Below are positions 6,970 through 14,855 of a DNA stretch of 21,184 bases, piece after piece. The notes below the pieces were generated by a model. That model was not told where the DNA came from, ran no database searches, and was given only the letters and a program-made list of their open reading frames with translations. Within the stretch, counting starts at the first letter, position 1. The number at the start of each line of letters is the position of its first letter. The stretch lies in assembly GCA_052034295.1 (NCBI GenBank), contig JBPOIS010000217.1:1-21184 (forward strand), in the 5' to 3' direction. The stretch is from JBPOIS01 sp052034295 (lineage in GTDB: Bacteria > Pseudomonadota > Gammaproteobacteria > Pseudomonadales > Moraxellaceae). Made by a program: the position numbers and the translations under genes.

Positions 6970-8043
6970 CTAGCCAGTCCGGGGTGGCTCTGGGACGGGC
7001 GCCTCTGGGGGAGCCGGCGCCGCCACGCTGGGTTCGCGGCGCCAGCGGGCCGGGGTACGGCCGGTCCAGCGGCGGAAGGCACGGATGAAATTGCCCACCT
7101 CGGAGTAACCCAGCTGTTCGGCAATCTGCTCCATGCTGAGGCCGGGCTGGGCCAGCAGGGTGATGGCGCGGCGGTAGCGCACGTTTTCCAGAATCTGGCT
7201 GAAGCTGGTGTGCTCGGCGGCCAGCTGGCGCTTCAGGGTGCGGTCAGACATGTGCAGTTGCTGGGCCACCTGTTCAATGTCCGGAAACCCCTCGGTGTGC
7301 TGCACCAGCAGGTTGCGCACCTGCATGGCCACCCCCTCGCGCTGGCCCAGCTGCTGGAGCTCGGATTCGCACTGCTGCAGGGCCAGATGACTGGCGACCG
7401 GATCGGCCATGCTGATCGGGGTGTCCAGCGGCATGTTGACAAAAATGGCCTGACACACCGGCTGGTTGAAGCGCACCCGCACACTGAGCAGCGGTTCAAA
7501 ACGCTCAAACCCCGCAGGCCGGTCAAAATCCATGTCCAGCTGGCCTTCGACCGGGTGCCCCAGCAGGGTGCGACCCATCAGGGTCAGGCCGATGCACAGG
7601 CTGAGCAGGATCTCGCTGCGCAGTGGTTCCAGTGGAATCGGCAAATCAAACACCAGTGCCCCCGAGTCCAGGCTGTAGGGCAGCAGGTGCACCTGGCAAT
7701 AGGGCATGCGGATGCGGATGAACCGGGTGATCAGCTCCACCGCCTGGCCGACCGTGCTGGTGGTCATCACCGCAAAGCCGATGAACCCATGGGTGGAAAT
7801 GCGCATCTGTGCACCCATGTGGTAGCCCAGCGATGCCTCGCCGGTCAGCTGGTGGGCCATGCGCAGCATGCTGTTGAGCTGATGGGCCGGTACCCGGCAC
7901 TGCGGCTCGGTGAGGTGGTCACGGGTCAGCTGGAAGGGGTCCAGCAGGGCCGACTCTGGAATGTTCCAGCGCGCCACAACATCCAGCAGCAGGATGACGT
8001 AGGCACCCGGTATGCCAGGGTCATGGGCTGATTGGGCGGTCAT
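6970..8043 (-). CDS. AraC-family transcriptional regulator with arabinose-binding-like N-terminal domain
   Basis: This 357-aa protein has a large N-terminal ligand-sensing domain (about 20-215) of the type often annotated as arabinose-binding-like in OruR/ArgR-type regulators. A C-terminal AraC/XylS DNA-binding domain follows (about 240-335). The two helix-turn-helix units are visible in IEQVAQQLHMSDRTLKRQLA and MEQIAEQLGYSEVGNFIRAF, followed by FRRWTGRTPARWR, the usual family end. The last 22 residues are an unusual Pro/Ala-rich tail. The ATG at 8041-8043 is preferred over an upstream TTG. No catabolic operon adjoins it: gcvH lies 91 bases downstream on the same strand, and the terminator of the ExbBD-like operon lies upstream. 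Its ligand and targets cannot be told from sequence, and the domain name does not imply arabinose. Confidence 0.9.
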   Translation of the reverse strand: MTAQSAHDPGIPGAYVILLLDVVARWNIPESALLDPFQLTRDHLTEPQCRVPAHQLNSMLRMAHQLTGEASLGYHMGAQMRISTHGFIGFAVMTTSTVGQAVELITRFIRIRMPYCQVHLLPYSLDSGALVFDLPIPLEPLRSEILLSLCIGLTLMGRTLLGHPVEGQLDMDFDRPAGFERFEPLLSVRVRFNQPVCQAIFVNMPLDTPISMADPVASHLALQQCESELQQLGQREGVAMQVRNLLVQHTEGFPDIEQVAQQLHMSDRTLKRQLAAEHTSFSQILENVRYRRAITLLAQPGLSMEQIAEQLGYSEVGNFIRAFRRWTGRTPARWRREPSVAAPAPPEAPVPEPPRTG

Positions 8044-8150
8044 GTTCGCAGGGTTCTCGGTGAAAGCACTGGGGCAACCATAGTGAACCAGCCCCCCGGG
8101 GATCAATGGTCAAAACCGTCAGGCAAGGGACGATTTTTTGGTGACTGGCC

Positions 8151-8190
8151 AAAAAAACACAAACCGGCTGCAGCAGGGCTACAGCCGGTT
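8151..8190 (-). terminator. Rho-independent terminator of the ExbB/ExbD/AgmX-like operon
   Basis: On the - strand AACCGGCTG and CAGCCGGTT form a perfect nine-pair stem with an 11-base loop, followed by TGTG and then seven T (8151-8157). It begins nine bases after the stop codon of the last operon gene. It insulates the operon from the AraC gene, whose promoter must lie in 8044-8150. Confidence 0.85.
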
Positions 8191-8198
8191 TTGCGGGT

Positions 8199-9437
8199 TC
8201 AGCCCGAAGGCATGAAGTTGAACTTGTAGGTGTCACTCCAGACTTCAAATGAACCGCTTTCAAAATCCAGACTGCGGATGACCGAGAGGATCTTGGCTTC
8301 CAGGGCCGGGTTGTGCAGGTCGCTGTTGACGATGGTGGCCTCCAGTACCTGCCCGGACGGTGCAATCTTCAGGCGTACCGTCACACTGCCTTCCATGGTG
8401 GGGTCATCGTCGAGGGCACGCTTGTACAGCGCCTGTAGCTTGCCCTTGGCCTGGCTCATGCGCCGGTCCACGTCACCACGGCTGCCGCCGCCCTTGCCGC
8501 TGTCCCCCTTGCCGCGACCGCCTGCGCTGGCACTGTCGCTGCCACCCTGCCCAGCACCATGGCTGTCGCGGATTTCGCCGCCACTGGCATTGCCGGTGGC
8601 CTTGCCGACCAGCGCGGTGCCGGTGCCGCGGGCGTTGCGGTCGGCACGGCCACTGCTGGCCAGTGTCCCGGCCACACCGCTGCCCGTGCCATTGCCTGAG
8701 CCATCACCACTGGCCTTGCTGGAATTCAGCCGCACCGGCCCGGCGCCAGGCTTGCCCTCGGCAGTTCCGGCCCCTTTTTGCAGGCTGCCGGTGGCGGCCG
8801 CAGGGGTGGCCGAAGCCGACAGGCTGCTGACGGCGCTGCCCAGGCCCAGATCACTCACGGCCGCACGGGCGCGCTGTTGCGCGGCAGCACGCTGCTCGGC
8901 GAGACTGGGCGCTGCCGGGGCAGGCTGGGGCTGTGCCGCAGCGGGATTGCCTGCTGGTGCCGTGCTGGGTGCAGGCCCACCGGGTTTGGGGGGGAGGGGC
9001 TGCTGGATGGGCTGTGGCGGACGGTTTTCAAAGGGTCGTGCCGGGGCTGGGGCAGCCGCCGCAGCCGGGCTGGATTTGGGCGCAGCCGGGGCCGGTTTGG
9101 ACGGGGCAGCAGGTTCAGCTTTGGCGGGTTTGCGTCCGCTGTCTCCGGTGTCCGCCACCGTGGGCCTGGCCGGGGCGGGTTCGGGTTCGGGTTTTGGTGG
9201 GCTGACCACCGGGGCAGGCTGCACCGGTGCCGGAATGATGTTGACCGGGACGATCACCCGCTCGGCCAGTTTGGGCATCGGCACGGGCGGTGGGGTGACC
9301 ACGGCCAGAAGGATGCTGAACAGCAGCGCCCCGCCGAGCACGTAGCCATCGCTGCGGCGGAACTGGCCGCCATCCCACGGCAGGGAGGAGGCCAGCACCT
9401 GCAGGGCCGGGGTTTTGCTGGACCCTGGATTAGCCAT
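8199..9437 (-). CDS. TonB-like transducer with AgmX/PglI-type C-terminal domain
   Basis: The 412-aa protein has a short cytoplasmic start, one membrane helix (about 31-47), a Pro/Ala-rich segment (about 64-180), a Gly/Ser-rich segment (about 220-322) and a C-terminal globular domain (about 325-410). That domain matches the AgmX/PglI pattern rather than classical TonB: LYKRALDDDPTMEGSVTVRL, then IAPSGQVLEATIVNSDL and a final amphipathic helix. AgmX (GltJ) and PglI (GltG) are envelope parts of the Myxococcus gliding machine. The Cys residues common in that family are absent here. The membrane anchor probably contacts the ExbB/ExbD-type motor and the C-terminus reaches through the periplasm (inferred). 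AAGGAGG lies six bases before the ATG. The gene overlaps the preceding exbD-like gene by eight bases and is the last of the operon. Confidence 0.85.
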   Translation of the reverse strand: MANPGSSKTPALQVLASSLPWDGGQFRRSDGYVLGGALLFSILLAVVTPPPVPMPKLAERVIVPVNIIPAPVQPAPVVSPPKPEPEPAPARPTVADTGDSGRKPAKAEPAAPSKPAPAAPKSSPAAAAAPAPARPFENRPPQPIQQPLPPKPGGPAPSTAPAGNPAAAQPQPAPAAPSLAEQRAAAQQRARAAVSDLGLGSAVSSLSASATPAAATGSLQKGAGTAEGKPGAGPVRLNSSKASGDGSGNGTGSGVAGTLASSGRADRNARGTGTALVGKATGNASGGEIRDSHGAGQGGSDSASAGGRGKGDSGKGGGSRGDVDRRMSQAKGKLQALYKRALDDDPTMEGSVTVRLKIAPSGQVLEATIVNSDLHNPALEAKILSVIRSLDFESGSFEVWSDTYKFNFMPSG

Positions 9438-9912
9438 GGCCGGCCTCCTTGTTCACCGCAAAGGCAATCCGCCCGAAGTGCTGTGCCGAGCACACCGCCA
9501 TGATCTGCTGCAGGGTGCGGTAGGGAATCTGCCGGTCGGCCAGCAGGATCACTTCGCGTTCCGGGCTGCCATTCACCACCTGACTGGCACGGTAGTTGGG
9601 TGCTTCCTGGGCCAGTGCTGTGGCCAGCGCGGTGTAGTCACCCGCGTCGGTGGGCTGAATGGTTTTTTCGTTGATGCGGATTTCCTGCGGCGTCACCACC
9701 AGCGTCAGGGCCAGTTCCGGGGTGTCGTAGGAGCTGGAAATCGGCAGGGACAGGCCTTCAATCGACGGGATCTGCACATCGCCCTGGAACCCCACCAGAA
9801 GGAAGCACACCAGCAGGGTAAAAATGTCGATCAGCGAAGTCAGGGTCAGCTTGGCGGTCTGGGCCCGGCGGGCTGCACGGCGCTTGTGGCGGCGGGCGCT
9901 TGAGTGGTTCAT
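9430..9912 (-). CDS. ExbD/TolR-family protein, second copy (membrane Asp present)
   Basis: This 160-aa protein has a strongly basic N-terminus, one membrane helix (about 27-43) and a periplasmic domain. The helix begins LTSLIDIFTLLVCFLL and carries Asp29 at the position of the essential proton-carrying aspartate of ExbD and TolR. This subunit should therefore couple proton flow through the neighbouring ExbB-type channel to movement. A Shine-Dalgarno sequence GGAGG lies seven bases before the ATG. Its start overlaps the stop of the other exbD-like gene by four bases (ATGA), and its end overlaps the AgmX-like gene by eight, which suggests coupled translation and fixed stoichiometry. Two ExbD-type genes behind one ExbB-type gene resemble AglR-AglQ-AglS of Myxococcus more than iron-uptake ExbBD. 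Confidence 0.9.
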   Translation of the reverse strand: MNHSSARRHKRRAARRAQTAKLTLTSLIDIFTLLVCFLLVGFQGDVQIPSIEGLSLPISSSYDTPELALTLVVTPQEIRINEKTIQPTDAGDYTALATALAQEAPNYRASQVVNGSPEREVILLADRQIPYRTLQQIMAVCSAQHFGRIAFAVNKEAGHG

Positions 9913-10388
9913 TGCGGGTCCTCCAGTGGGCCAATCTGCACTTCAGGAAACAGCGCATACACCTTGCCGGTCTGCTCACTGGTGACCACCCGCACGGCAT
10001 CGGCCGCATAGACGATGTCCTGGTACGGCGTGTCCTGGGCAGCGCGGATGGTGGCCTGGGTCACTTTGGGGTAGGTCTGCTTGATGCGCCGCAGGGCCGC
10101 ATTCAGGCCGGCATAGTCCTGTGCAGCCACCTGCCCCAGGCTGCCGTGGCCTTCGTTGTCAATGTCGATCCGGTCACCCCGCAGGCTCACCACCAGCGAC
10201 AGCGGGGGCAGGGCGGCGACGGCGGCAGCAGACGGCTGGGTGCCGGGCTGGTCCACGCGCAGCACACTGACCTGGGTGAATACAGCATTCACCAGCAGCG
10301 AAGGAATCATGATCACCATCAGGTTCATGAACGGGGTCAGGTCGGGCTCGGTGAAGCGCTCCCGGTGACGTGGTTTGCGGATTGCCAT
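9909..10388 (-). CDS. ExbD/TolR-family protein, first copy (membrane Asp replaced by Asn)
   Basis: This 159-aa protein has the ExbD/TolR layout: basic N-terminus, one membrane helix (about 19-39) and a periplasmic domain of about 110 residues. The helix reads DLTPFMNLMVIMIPSLLVNA. Aligning LTP with LTS of the second copy puts Asn22 (codon at 10323-10325, AAC) where the second copy has Asp29 and where E. coli ExbD and TolR have their essential Asp. This subunit probably cannot carry protons itself and may act as a structural or asymmetric partner (inferred). The ATG at 10386-10388 is chosen because GGAGG lies eight bases upstream; an in-frame extension to 10460 reads into the exbB-like gene. 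It starts 25 bases after the exbB-like stop and overlaps the next gene by four bases. Confidence 0.9.
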   Translation of the reverse strand: MAIRKPRHRERFTEPDLTPFMNLMVIMIPSLLVNAVFTQVSVLRVDQPGTQPSAAAVAALPPLSLVVSLRGDRIDIDNEGHGSLGQVAAQDYAGLNAALRRIKQTYPKVTQATIRAAQDTPYQDIVYAADAVRVVTSEQTGKVYALFPEVQIGPLEDPQ

Positions 10389-10413
10389 GGCGTCAGCCTC
10401 CGTCACATCGCCA

Positions 10414-11040
10414 TCAGGCGCTGGGCATGCGGCGAATGGCGTTCTGCACCTTGATGGCAATCACCTCCAGGCTTTCCACCACCTGCTGGGTGTAGTTTTG
10501 CAGGAAGGTAAAAATCAGCACCAGCGGAATGGCGGCACCCAGCCCGAATGCCGTGGTATTCATCGAAATCGCCAGTGCGGCCGACAGCAGGTCGCCCTTC
10601 TGGGCCGGGTCTGCGGTGGCCACGGAGGCAAAGGCGCGGATCAGGCCTTCCACTGTGCCGAGCAGACCGAGCAGGGTGGCCAGGTTGGCAAAGGTGGAAA
10701 TGTAGCTGGTGCGGGCTTCCAGCGCCGGGGTGACTTCCAGCAGGCCTTCTTCGAGGGCACCTTCAACGTGGGCCATGTCCGCGCCGCTCAGGGCGGTGGT
10801 CAGACCATAGTTGAGGATACGGCCGGCTTCACTGCTGTCATTCTGCACCAGTTTGGCGGCTTCCTGCAGCTGTCCGGCCTGCAGTTTGGGCTGGACCCTG
10901 GCCCACAGCTCGCGGCTTTTTTGTTTGGCCCGGTTCAGGACGATCATCCGTTCAATCAGAATCCCCAGACCTGCGGCAAACACCAGCAGAATCGGGTACA
11001 TGAAAAAACCGCCGTCCTGAATGAATTTAATTGCGTCCAT
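10414..11040 (-). CDS. MotA/TolQ/ExbB-family proton channel protein
   Basis: The 208-aa protein has three membrane helices as in ExbB, TolQ and AglR: about 13-33, about 113-140, and about 155-180. Helix 2 carries LGLLGTVEGLIRAF, the classic GxxGTVxG motif with Thr129. Helix 3 carries NTTAFGLGAAIP with Thr163 matching the conserved pore threonine of E. coli ExbB. The glutamate of E. coli ExbB helix 3 (Glu176) is Ile158 here; many family members also lack it. It should form the channel around the ExbD-type subunits encoded just downstream and convert the proton gradient into motion. AGGAAG lies close before the ATG. It is the fifth gene of the operon, after a small secreted protein gene. The iron-uptake role of ExbB is unlikely here because no TonB or receptor gene is nearby. 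Confidence 0.92.
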   Translation of the reverse strand: MDAIKFIQDGGFFMYPILLVFAAGLGILIERMIVLNRAKQKSRELWARVQPKLQAGQLQEAAKLVQNDSSEAGRILNYGLTTALSGADMAHVEGALEEGLLEVTPALEARTSYISTFANLATLLGLLGTVEGLIRAFASVATADPAQKGDLLSAALAISMNTTAFGLGAAIPLVLIFTFLQNYTQQVVESLEVIAIKVQNAIRRMPSA

Positions 11041-11066
11041 GGGTCTTCCTTGCAGGTGTCAAAAAA

Positions 11067-11552
11067 TCAGGGGTTGGGGCGTCCGTCACTGGCCGCAGGC
11101 TGGTTCAGCATCTGCGTGTAACGGATCTCATTCTGCAGCTGGTCACGGTCCGTGGGCAGCAGATTTTCCTTCAGGGCGGAAAATTCTAGCGCAATCTTGG
11201 GGGCAACGGCAGGCCGTTCTTCCCAGGCAATGATGTTGGTCACCAGCGGACTGTCGACCTTGGCCATGATGTTGGTCTGACCGGCTGCCCGCAGGGCGGC
11301 TGCTTCCGCCAGGCTGCGCGGTGCGGGCGCCGTGCTGGCTGCGGTGGGGCTGGTGGGCCGGCTGACCGGTGAGGTGGCTGGCTTGCCCGCTGCCGCAGTG
11401 GCTGCAGCCGGTTTGGCCGTCGGTTTGCTGGCCAGCGGTGCCGTGGTGGACCGTGAAGCGGGTTTGGCTGGACCGGCAGGCTGGGGGCTGGCCGGGGCCG
11501 CCAGGGTGGCGGTGGCCAGCAGGCTGGTGCACAGCATCAGCAGGGTTTTCAT
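11067..11552 (-). CDS. Small secreted Ala/Pro-rich protein of the ExbBD-like operon
   Basis: I do not recognise a family. The 161-aa product has a clear signal peptide (MKTLLMLCTSLLATATLAA, about 1-19) and then a low-complexity Ala/Pro/Thr/Lys-rich stretch to about residue 85. A compact C-terminal part looks folded: SLAEAAALRAAGQTNIMAKV, then SPLVTNIIAWEERP and a final helical segment rich in Asp, Gln and Glu. It is probably periplasmic. The ATG at 11550-11552 overlaps the stop of the 1100-aa TPR gene as ATGA, and AGGAG lies eight bases upstream. This position between the large TPR protein and the ExbB-type channel suggests a part of the same envelope complex, perhaps an adaptor (inference from position only). 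Confidence 0.75.
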   Translation of the reverse strand: MKTLLMLCTSLLATATLAAPASPQPAGPAKPASRSTTAPLASKPTAKPAAATAAAGKPATSPVSRPTSPTAASTAPAPRSLAEAAALRAAGQTNIMAKVDSPLVTNIIAWEERPAVAPKIALEFSALKENLLPTDRDQLQNEIRYTQMLNQPAASDGRPNP

Positions 11553-14500
11553 GGTGCATGCTCCTGGGCAGGTGCAGTGACGGGGGCTGCAGGGGGCAGG
11601 ATGGTCCCGGTCTGTTTGGCCAGCAGGGCAATCCATTTGCCGACCACCGGATCGCTGGGGCGCAGGCTGGCATAGCGCTGATAGGCTGTCAGGGCATCCC
11701 TGGGCTGGTTCAGGTACAGCTCATACAGAATGCCCAGGTGATAAGGGCCTTCGGCCTCCGTGGGCTGTTGCTGCGCGAGCTGCTGCAGCTGCTGTGCTGC
11801 GGCCCTGAACTGTCCGGTGCCCATCAGCGCCTGTGCCTTCAGCAGCGGGATCACCGTGGCAGGGGCAGGCTGTGGGGCAGGTTGTCCAGCCGCAGCCGAT
11901 ACAGGCGCTGTGGTGGGCGATGCCTCCAGCAGCGGCAGGGCCTGCTCCGGCAGGCCGTCCTTGATCAGGGTGGCGGCGCGGACCAGCACTGGATCGGTGA
12001 CGCTGGCGGGCAGCCCGTGCCAGGGGCGCTGGTAGCGGCCTGGGCTGAGCAGGGCCAGACTGGCGTAGCTCTGGCGGATCCAGCGGTCCCACAGCGGGGC
12101 TTCAGGGGCACGGGCCAGCGTGATGTTGGCCTGATGCCACTCGATGGCCTTGGACTTGAGTGGGTCGGCCTGCTCTTCAAGGGCCAGGGCAAATTGCTCT
12201 CTGGCCAGGTCATCGAGGCTGTCCGGGGCCGGAATGGCCAGAATGGCCTGATAAAACTGCGCAAAGCTGTCGCCCAGCGTGGCCTGCGCCTGCGGCACAA
12301 AGTCGGCCACTTTCAGGTCAATGATGGCCTGCTGGGTGCGGATGACCTCATCCAGGGCGGCTTTTTTGGCGGCAATGCTGTCCTTGATCGGCTGGCCCAC
12401 GCTCAGGCCCTGATAGCGGGCGAGCGCAGGCTGGGCCTCCAGGTGGCGGGCGCGGGCCAGCAGGTAGCGCAGGCGGGGCTGCAGTTCAGCCGGGATGCTG
12501 CCGGCGGTGGCCCAGCGCACCTGCCGGGCCAGTTCCTGCTGCTGGACCGGACCGTCCTGACGCAGCAGGGCATCTTGATACAGGCGCTCGCTGGCCTCCA
12601 CCTGCTGGTCGAGGGGTGCTTTGGGCCAGCCCAGATACTGCTGGTACAGCCGGCGTTCGGCGGCGCTGAGCGGGGTCAGCCGGTTCTGTTCGGGGGCATT
12701 GACCAGCCGGCGTTCGCTGTCGGCGGCCAGCCACAGCGCTGCGGCCGCATTGTCCGGAGCCTGGGTGCGGTCACGGGCGCTGATCTGCTGGTAGGTCTGC
12801 GACAGTCCGGCCCAGTCCTGCTGACCAGACTGGATGGCGGCAATCCGCTCCAGCAGGCCCCTGGCCTGTTCGCGCTCGGCATAGCGCTGCAAAAACTGCT
12901 GCAGGGGCACGATGGCGGCAGGCACTTCGCCCAGCACCATGGCCGAGCGCCACGCGGCATCCACTTTCAGACGCTCGTCAGCACTGGTGTCGCTGGCCTG
13001 CTGGTACAGCCGTGAGGCCGCGTCGAGCTGTTTGGCCTGTTGCTGCTGTTCTGCCTGCCGGTACAGGCTGATCGCCTGCTGGTTCTGGTAGCGCTGCCGG
13101 TCTGCCGCCTCCAGGGTCAGGCCCAGCACATCACGGTAAGCCGGTTCGGCAAGGGTCCAGTTCTGCTGGTCAAACAGGCTGTTGGCCCGCAGGATCAGGG
13201 CAGTTTTGCGGTCGCCGGCCACCAGCTGCGGCAGTTGCAGGGTGCGTTCGGCCAGTTGCTGCACGGTGGCGGGCTGCTGACGGTCCAGATACTGGCCCGC
13301 CAGGGTCAGCAGGATGGTGGCGGCCTGCGGGTCCGTGCCAAAGGCATCGGCATAGCGCAGGGTGCTGTCCAGCTGGCGTTTTTGCCACTCGGCCTGCTGG
13401 GGCTCCGGACGTTTTTTCAGCTCCGCCTGATAGGCCAGCAGGGCAAAATATCCGGCTTCACTGGGTTTGTTGCCCAGTGGAGGCTGGTAGGCCAGGGCTT
13501 CAAACAGCGGAATGGCCTGCTCATAATCCCCGGCACTGTACAGCACTTCGGCCAGCGACTGGCGGATGCGCACCTGATCGTCGGGCGTCGTGGCCAGGTC
13601 CAGTTGCTGGCGGTACAGCCCGGCGGCCTTGCGGAATTCTTCCGGGGAGCGGTCCTTCTGGGCCATGGCATGGAAGTGCCGTGCCAGATCATCCAGATTG
13701 GCCTTGAGCACCGGGCGCAGGCTGGCCTGATCGGCGGCGTCGGCCTGCTGGAAGTACTGGCCGGAAGTGGCAAAACGCTGCACATAATCGGTCTTGGCGC
13801 GGATGATGTCCTGGGCAAAGCCAGCCGATTTGTACACCTCGATCAGCTCGGCATTGAACTGTGCGGTCTCGCGGGCCTTGGGGTGGCGCTGGATGAAATT
13901 CTCATAGGTCTGGGCGACATCAAATTCCTGTTTTTGTTCCCGATACCGATCGATCACCGCCCGGTACACCGCCAGTTCGTTGGCGCTGAGCGGCTGCTGC
14001 CCGTAGCGTTTGGCCAGCGCCGGGGCCCCGCCCAGCTGCACATAGGCCAGGGACAGGGTGCGGATGCTGTCGCTGAGGCGGGCCTGTTCGCCCTTGTTGA
14101 GGGTTTTTTTGGCCTGCAGCGCGTCGATCAGCTGTTCAAAGGCGCTGATGGCCGCTTCAAACTGGCCATCCTTGTAGTGGCCCCAGCCCAGTTGATACTG
14201 GGCCTGCTGCCAGTAGGGGGCATCGACCTGCCGGGCCAGTGGGGTATCGGGGGCCTGGGCCTGAACCACCTGCTGGTAATACTGGCGGGCGGTGGCGTAG
14301 TCCTTGCGGGCAAAGGCATATTCAGCCAGGCGGAACTGGGCTTCCTGGCGGTGCGCCGACTCGGGAAAGCGCTGCAGCAGCAGGGCCATCATCTGGCTGG
14401 CCTGATCGGTCTGTCCCAGACGGTCCTGACTGCTGGCCAGTTCGTAATAAAAATCGTCCTTGAGCTCCTGCGGCGGGGTGGTGGCCAGCAGGTTTTCATA

Positions 14501-14851
14501 AAAACTGACCCGGCTCTGCAGGTCCTGCTGCTCGGACACGGCACCCAGCTGGTTGCTGTACAAACGGCGCGCCAGATCCAGATAGGCATTGATGATGGCC
14601 GGGTCACGGGCTTCGCGGGCCTGCTTCATCATGCGCGCATACAGCTGCTGGTTGATGCGCCGCTCTTCGGCCGGAGACAGCCGGATGGCATCTGACAGGC
14701 GCGGGGCGCGTGGGGTACGGGTTTCCAGCTCGGCCAGTACCGCCGCCCGGGAAGGGGCCGCAATGGCCGGACGGGGGGCCGGGAGGCTGAGGCCCAGCGC
14801 CAGCACCAGCACGGCCAGACGGCATCCCGGAGGCAAAACAACAGCATTCAT
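11549..14851 (-). CDS. Large exported TPR protein (1100 aa) of the ExbBD-like operon
   Basis: The protein starts with a probable signal peptide or membrane anchor (about 8-31, ending AIAA). It is then almost entirely helical, with degenerate tetratricopeptide-type repeats. Clear units include YYELASSQDRLGQTDQASQM, RLAEYAFARKDYATARQYYQ, and QLGWGHYKDGQFEAAISAFE in the first 250 residues, LAEVLYSAGDYEQAIPLFEA further on, and a terminal pair (about 1008-1075) ending in YHLGILYELYLNQPRDALTA. Gln and Ala content is very high. It is probably a periplasmic scaffold. Size, position and repeats recall AgmU/GltD of the Myxococcus gliding machine, but homology was not tested. The upstream gene stops four bases before its ATG (14849-14851), and the next gene overlaps its stop by four bases, so it is translated as part of the operon. 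Confidence 0.85.
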   Translation of the reverse strand: MNAVVLPPGCRLAVLVLALGLSLPAPRPAIAAPSRAAVLAELETRTPRAPRLSDAIRLSPAEERRINQQLYARMMKQAREARDPAIINAYLDLARRLYSNQLGAVSEQQDLQSRVSFYENLLATTPPQELKDDFYYELASSQDRLGQTDQASQMMALLLQRFPESAHRQEAQFRLAEYAFARKDYATARQYYQQVVQAQAPDTPLARQVDAPYWQQAQYQLGWGHYKDGQFEAAISAFEQLIDALQAKKTLNKGEQARLSDSIRTLSLAYVQLGGAPALAKRYGQQPLSANELAVYRAVIDRYREQKQEFDVAQTYENFIQRHPKARETAQFNAELIEVYKSAGFAQDIIRAKTDYVQRFATSGQYFQQADAADQASLRPVLKANLDDLARHFHAMAQKDRSPEEFRKAAGLYRQQLDLATTPDDQVRIRQSLAEVLYSAGDYEQAIPLFEALAYQPPLGNKPSEAGYFALLAYQAELKKRPEPQQAEWQKRQLDSTLRYADAFGTDPQAATILLTLAGQYLDRQQPATVQQLAERTLQLPQLVAGDRKTALILRANSLFDQQNWTLAEPAYRDVLGLTLEAADRQRYQNQQAISLYRQAEQQQQAKQLDAASRLYQQASDTSADERLKVDAAWRSAMVLGEVPAAIVPLQQFLQRYAEREQARGLLERIAAIQSGQQDWAGLSQTYQQISARDRTQAPDNAAAALWLAADSERRLVNAPEQNRLTPLSAAERRLYQQYLGWPKAPLDQQVEASERLYQDALLRQDGPVQQQELARQVRWATAGSIPAELQPRLRYLLARARHLEAQPALARYQGLSVGQPIKDSIAAKKAALDEVIRTQQAIIDLKVADFVPQAQATLGDSFAQFYQAILAIPAPDSLDDLAREQFALALEEQADPLKSKAIEWHQANITLARAPEAPLWDRWIRQSYASLALLSPGRYQRPWHGLPASVTDPVLVRAATLIKDGLPEQALPLLEASPTTAPVSAAAGQPAPQPAPATVIPLLKAQALMGTGQFRAAAQQLQQLAQQQPTEAEGPYHLGILYELYLNQPRDALTAYQRYASLRPSDPVVGKWIALLAKQTGTILPPAAPVTAPAQEHAP

Positions 14852-14855
14852 GGGG

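Noticed and set aside
8199..9437. Classical TonB for siderophore uptake
   Set aside because: The C-terminal domain fits AgmX/PglI rather than TonB, there are two different ExbD-type genes, and there is no receptor, Fur-box-like site or iron gene nearby.
10414..11040. Loss of the helix-3 glutamate in the ExbB-type protein as a sign of inactivity
   Set aside because: Many ExbB/TolQ-family members lack the equivalent of E. coli Glu176 while keeping the pore threonines, which are present here, so it is not evidence of a broken channel.
11369..14695. Two long + strand open frames (about 548 and 551 codons) opposite the 1100-aa TPR gene
   Set aside because: They are shadows of a GC-rich, Gln/Ala/Leu-rich gene on the other strand. 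Their translations are rich in Gly, Gln and Leu with no recognisable domain, lack good ribosome binding sites, and conflict with the coupled operon genes.
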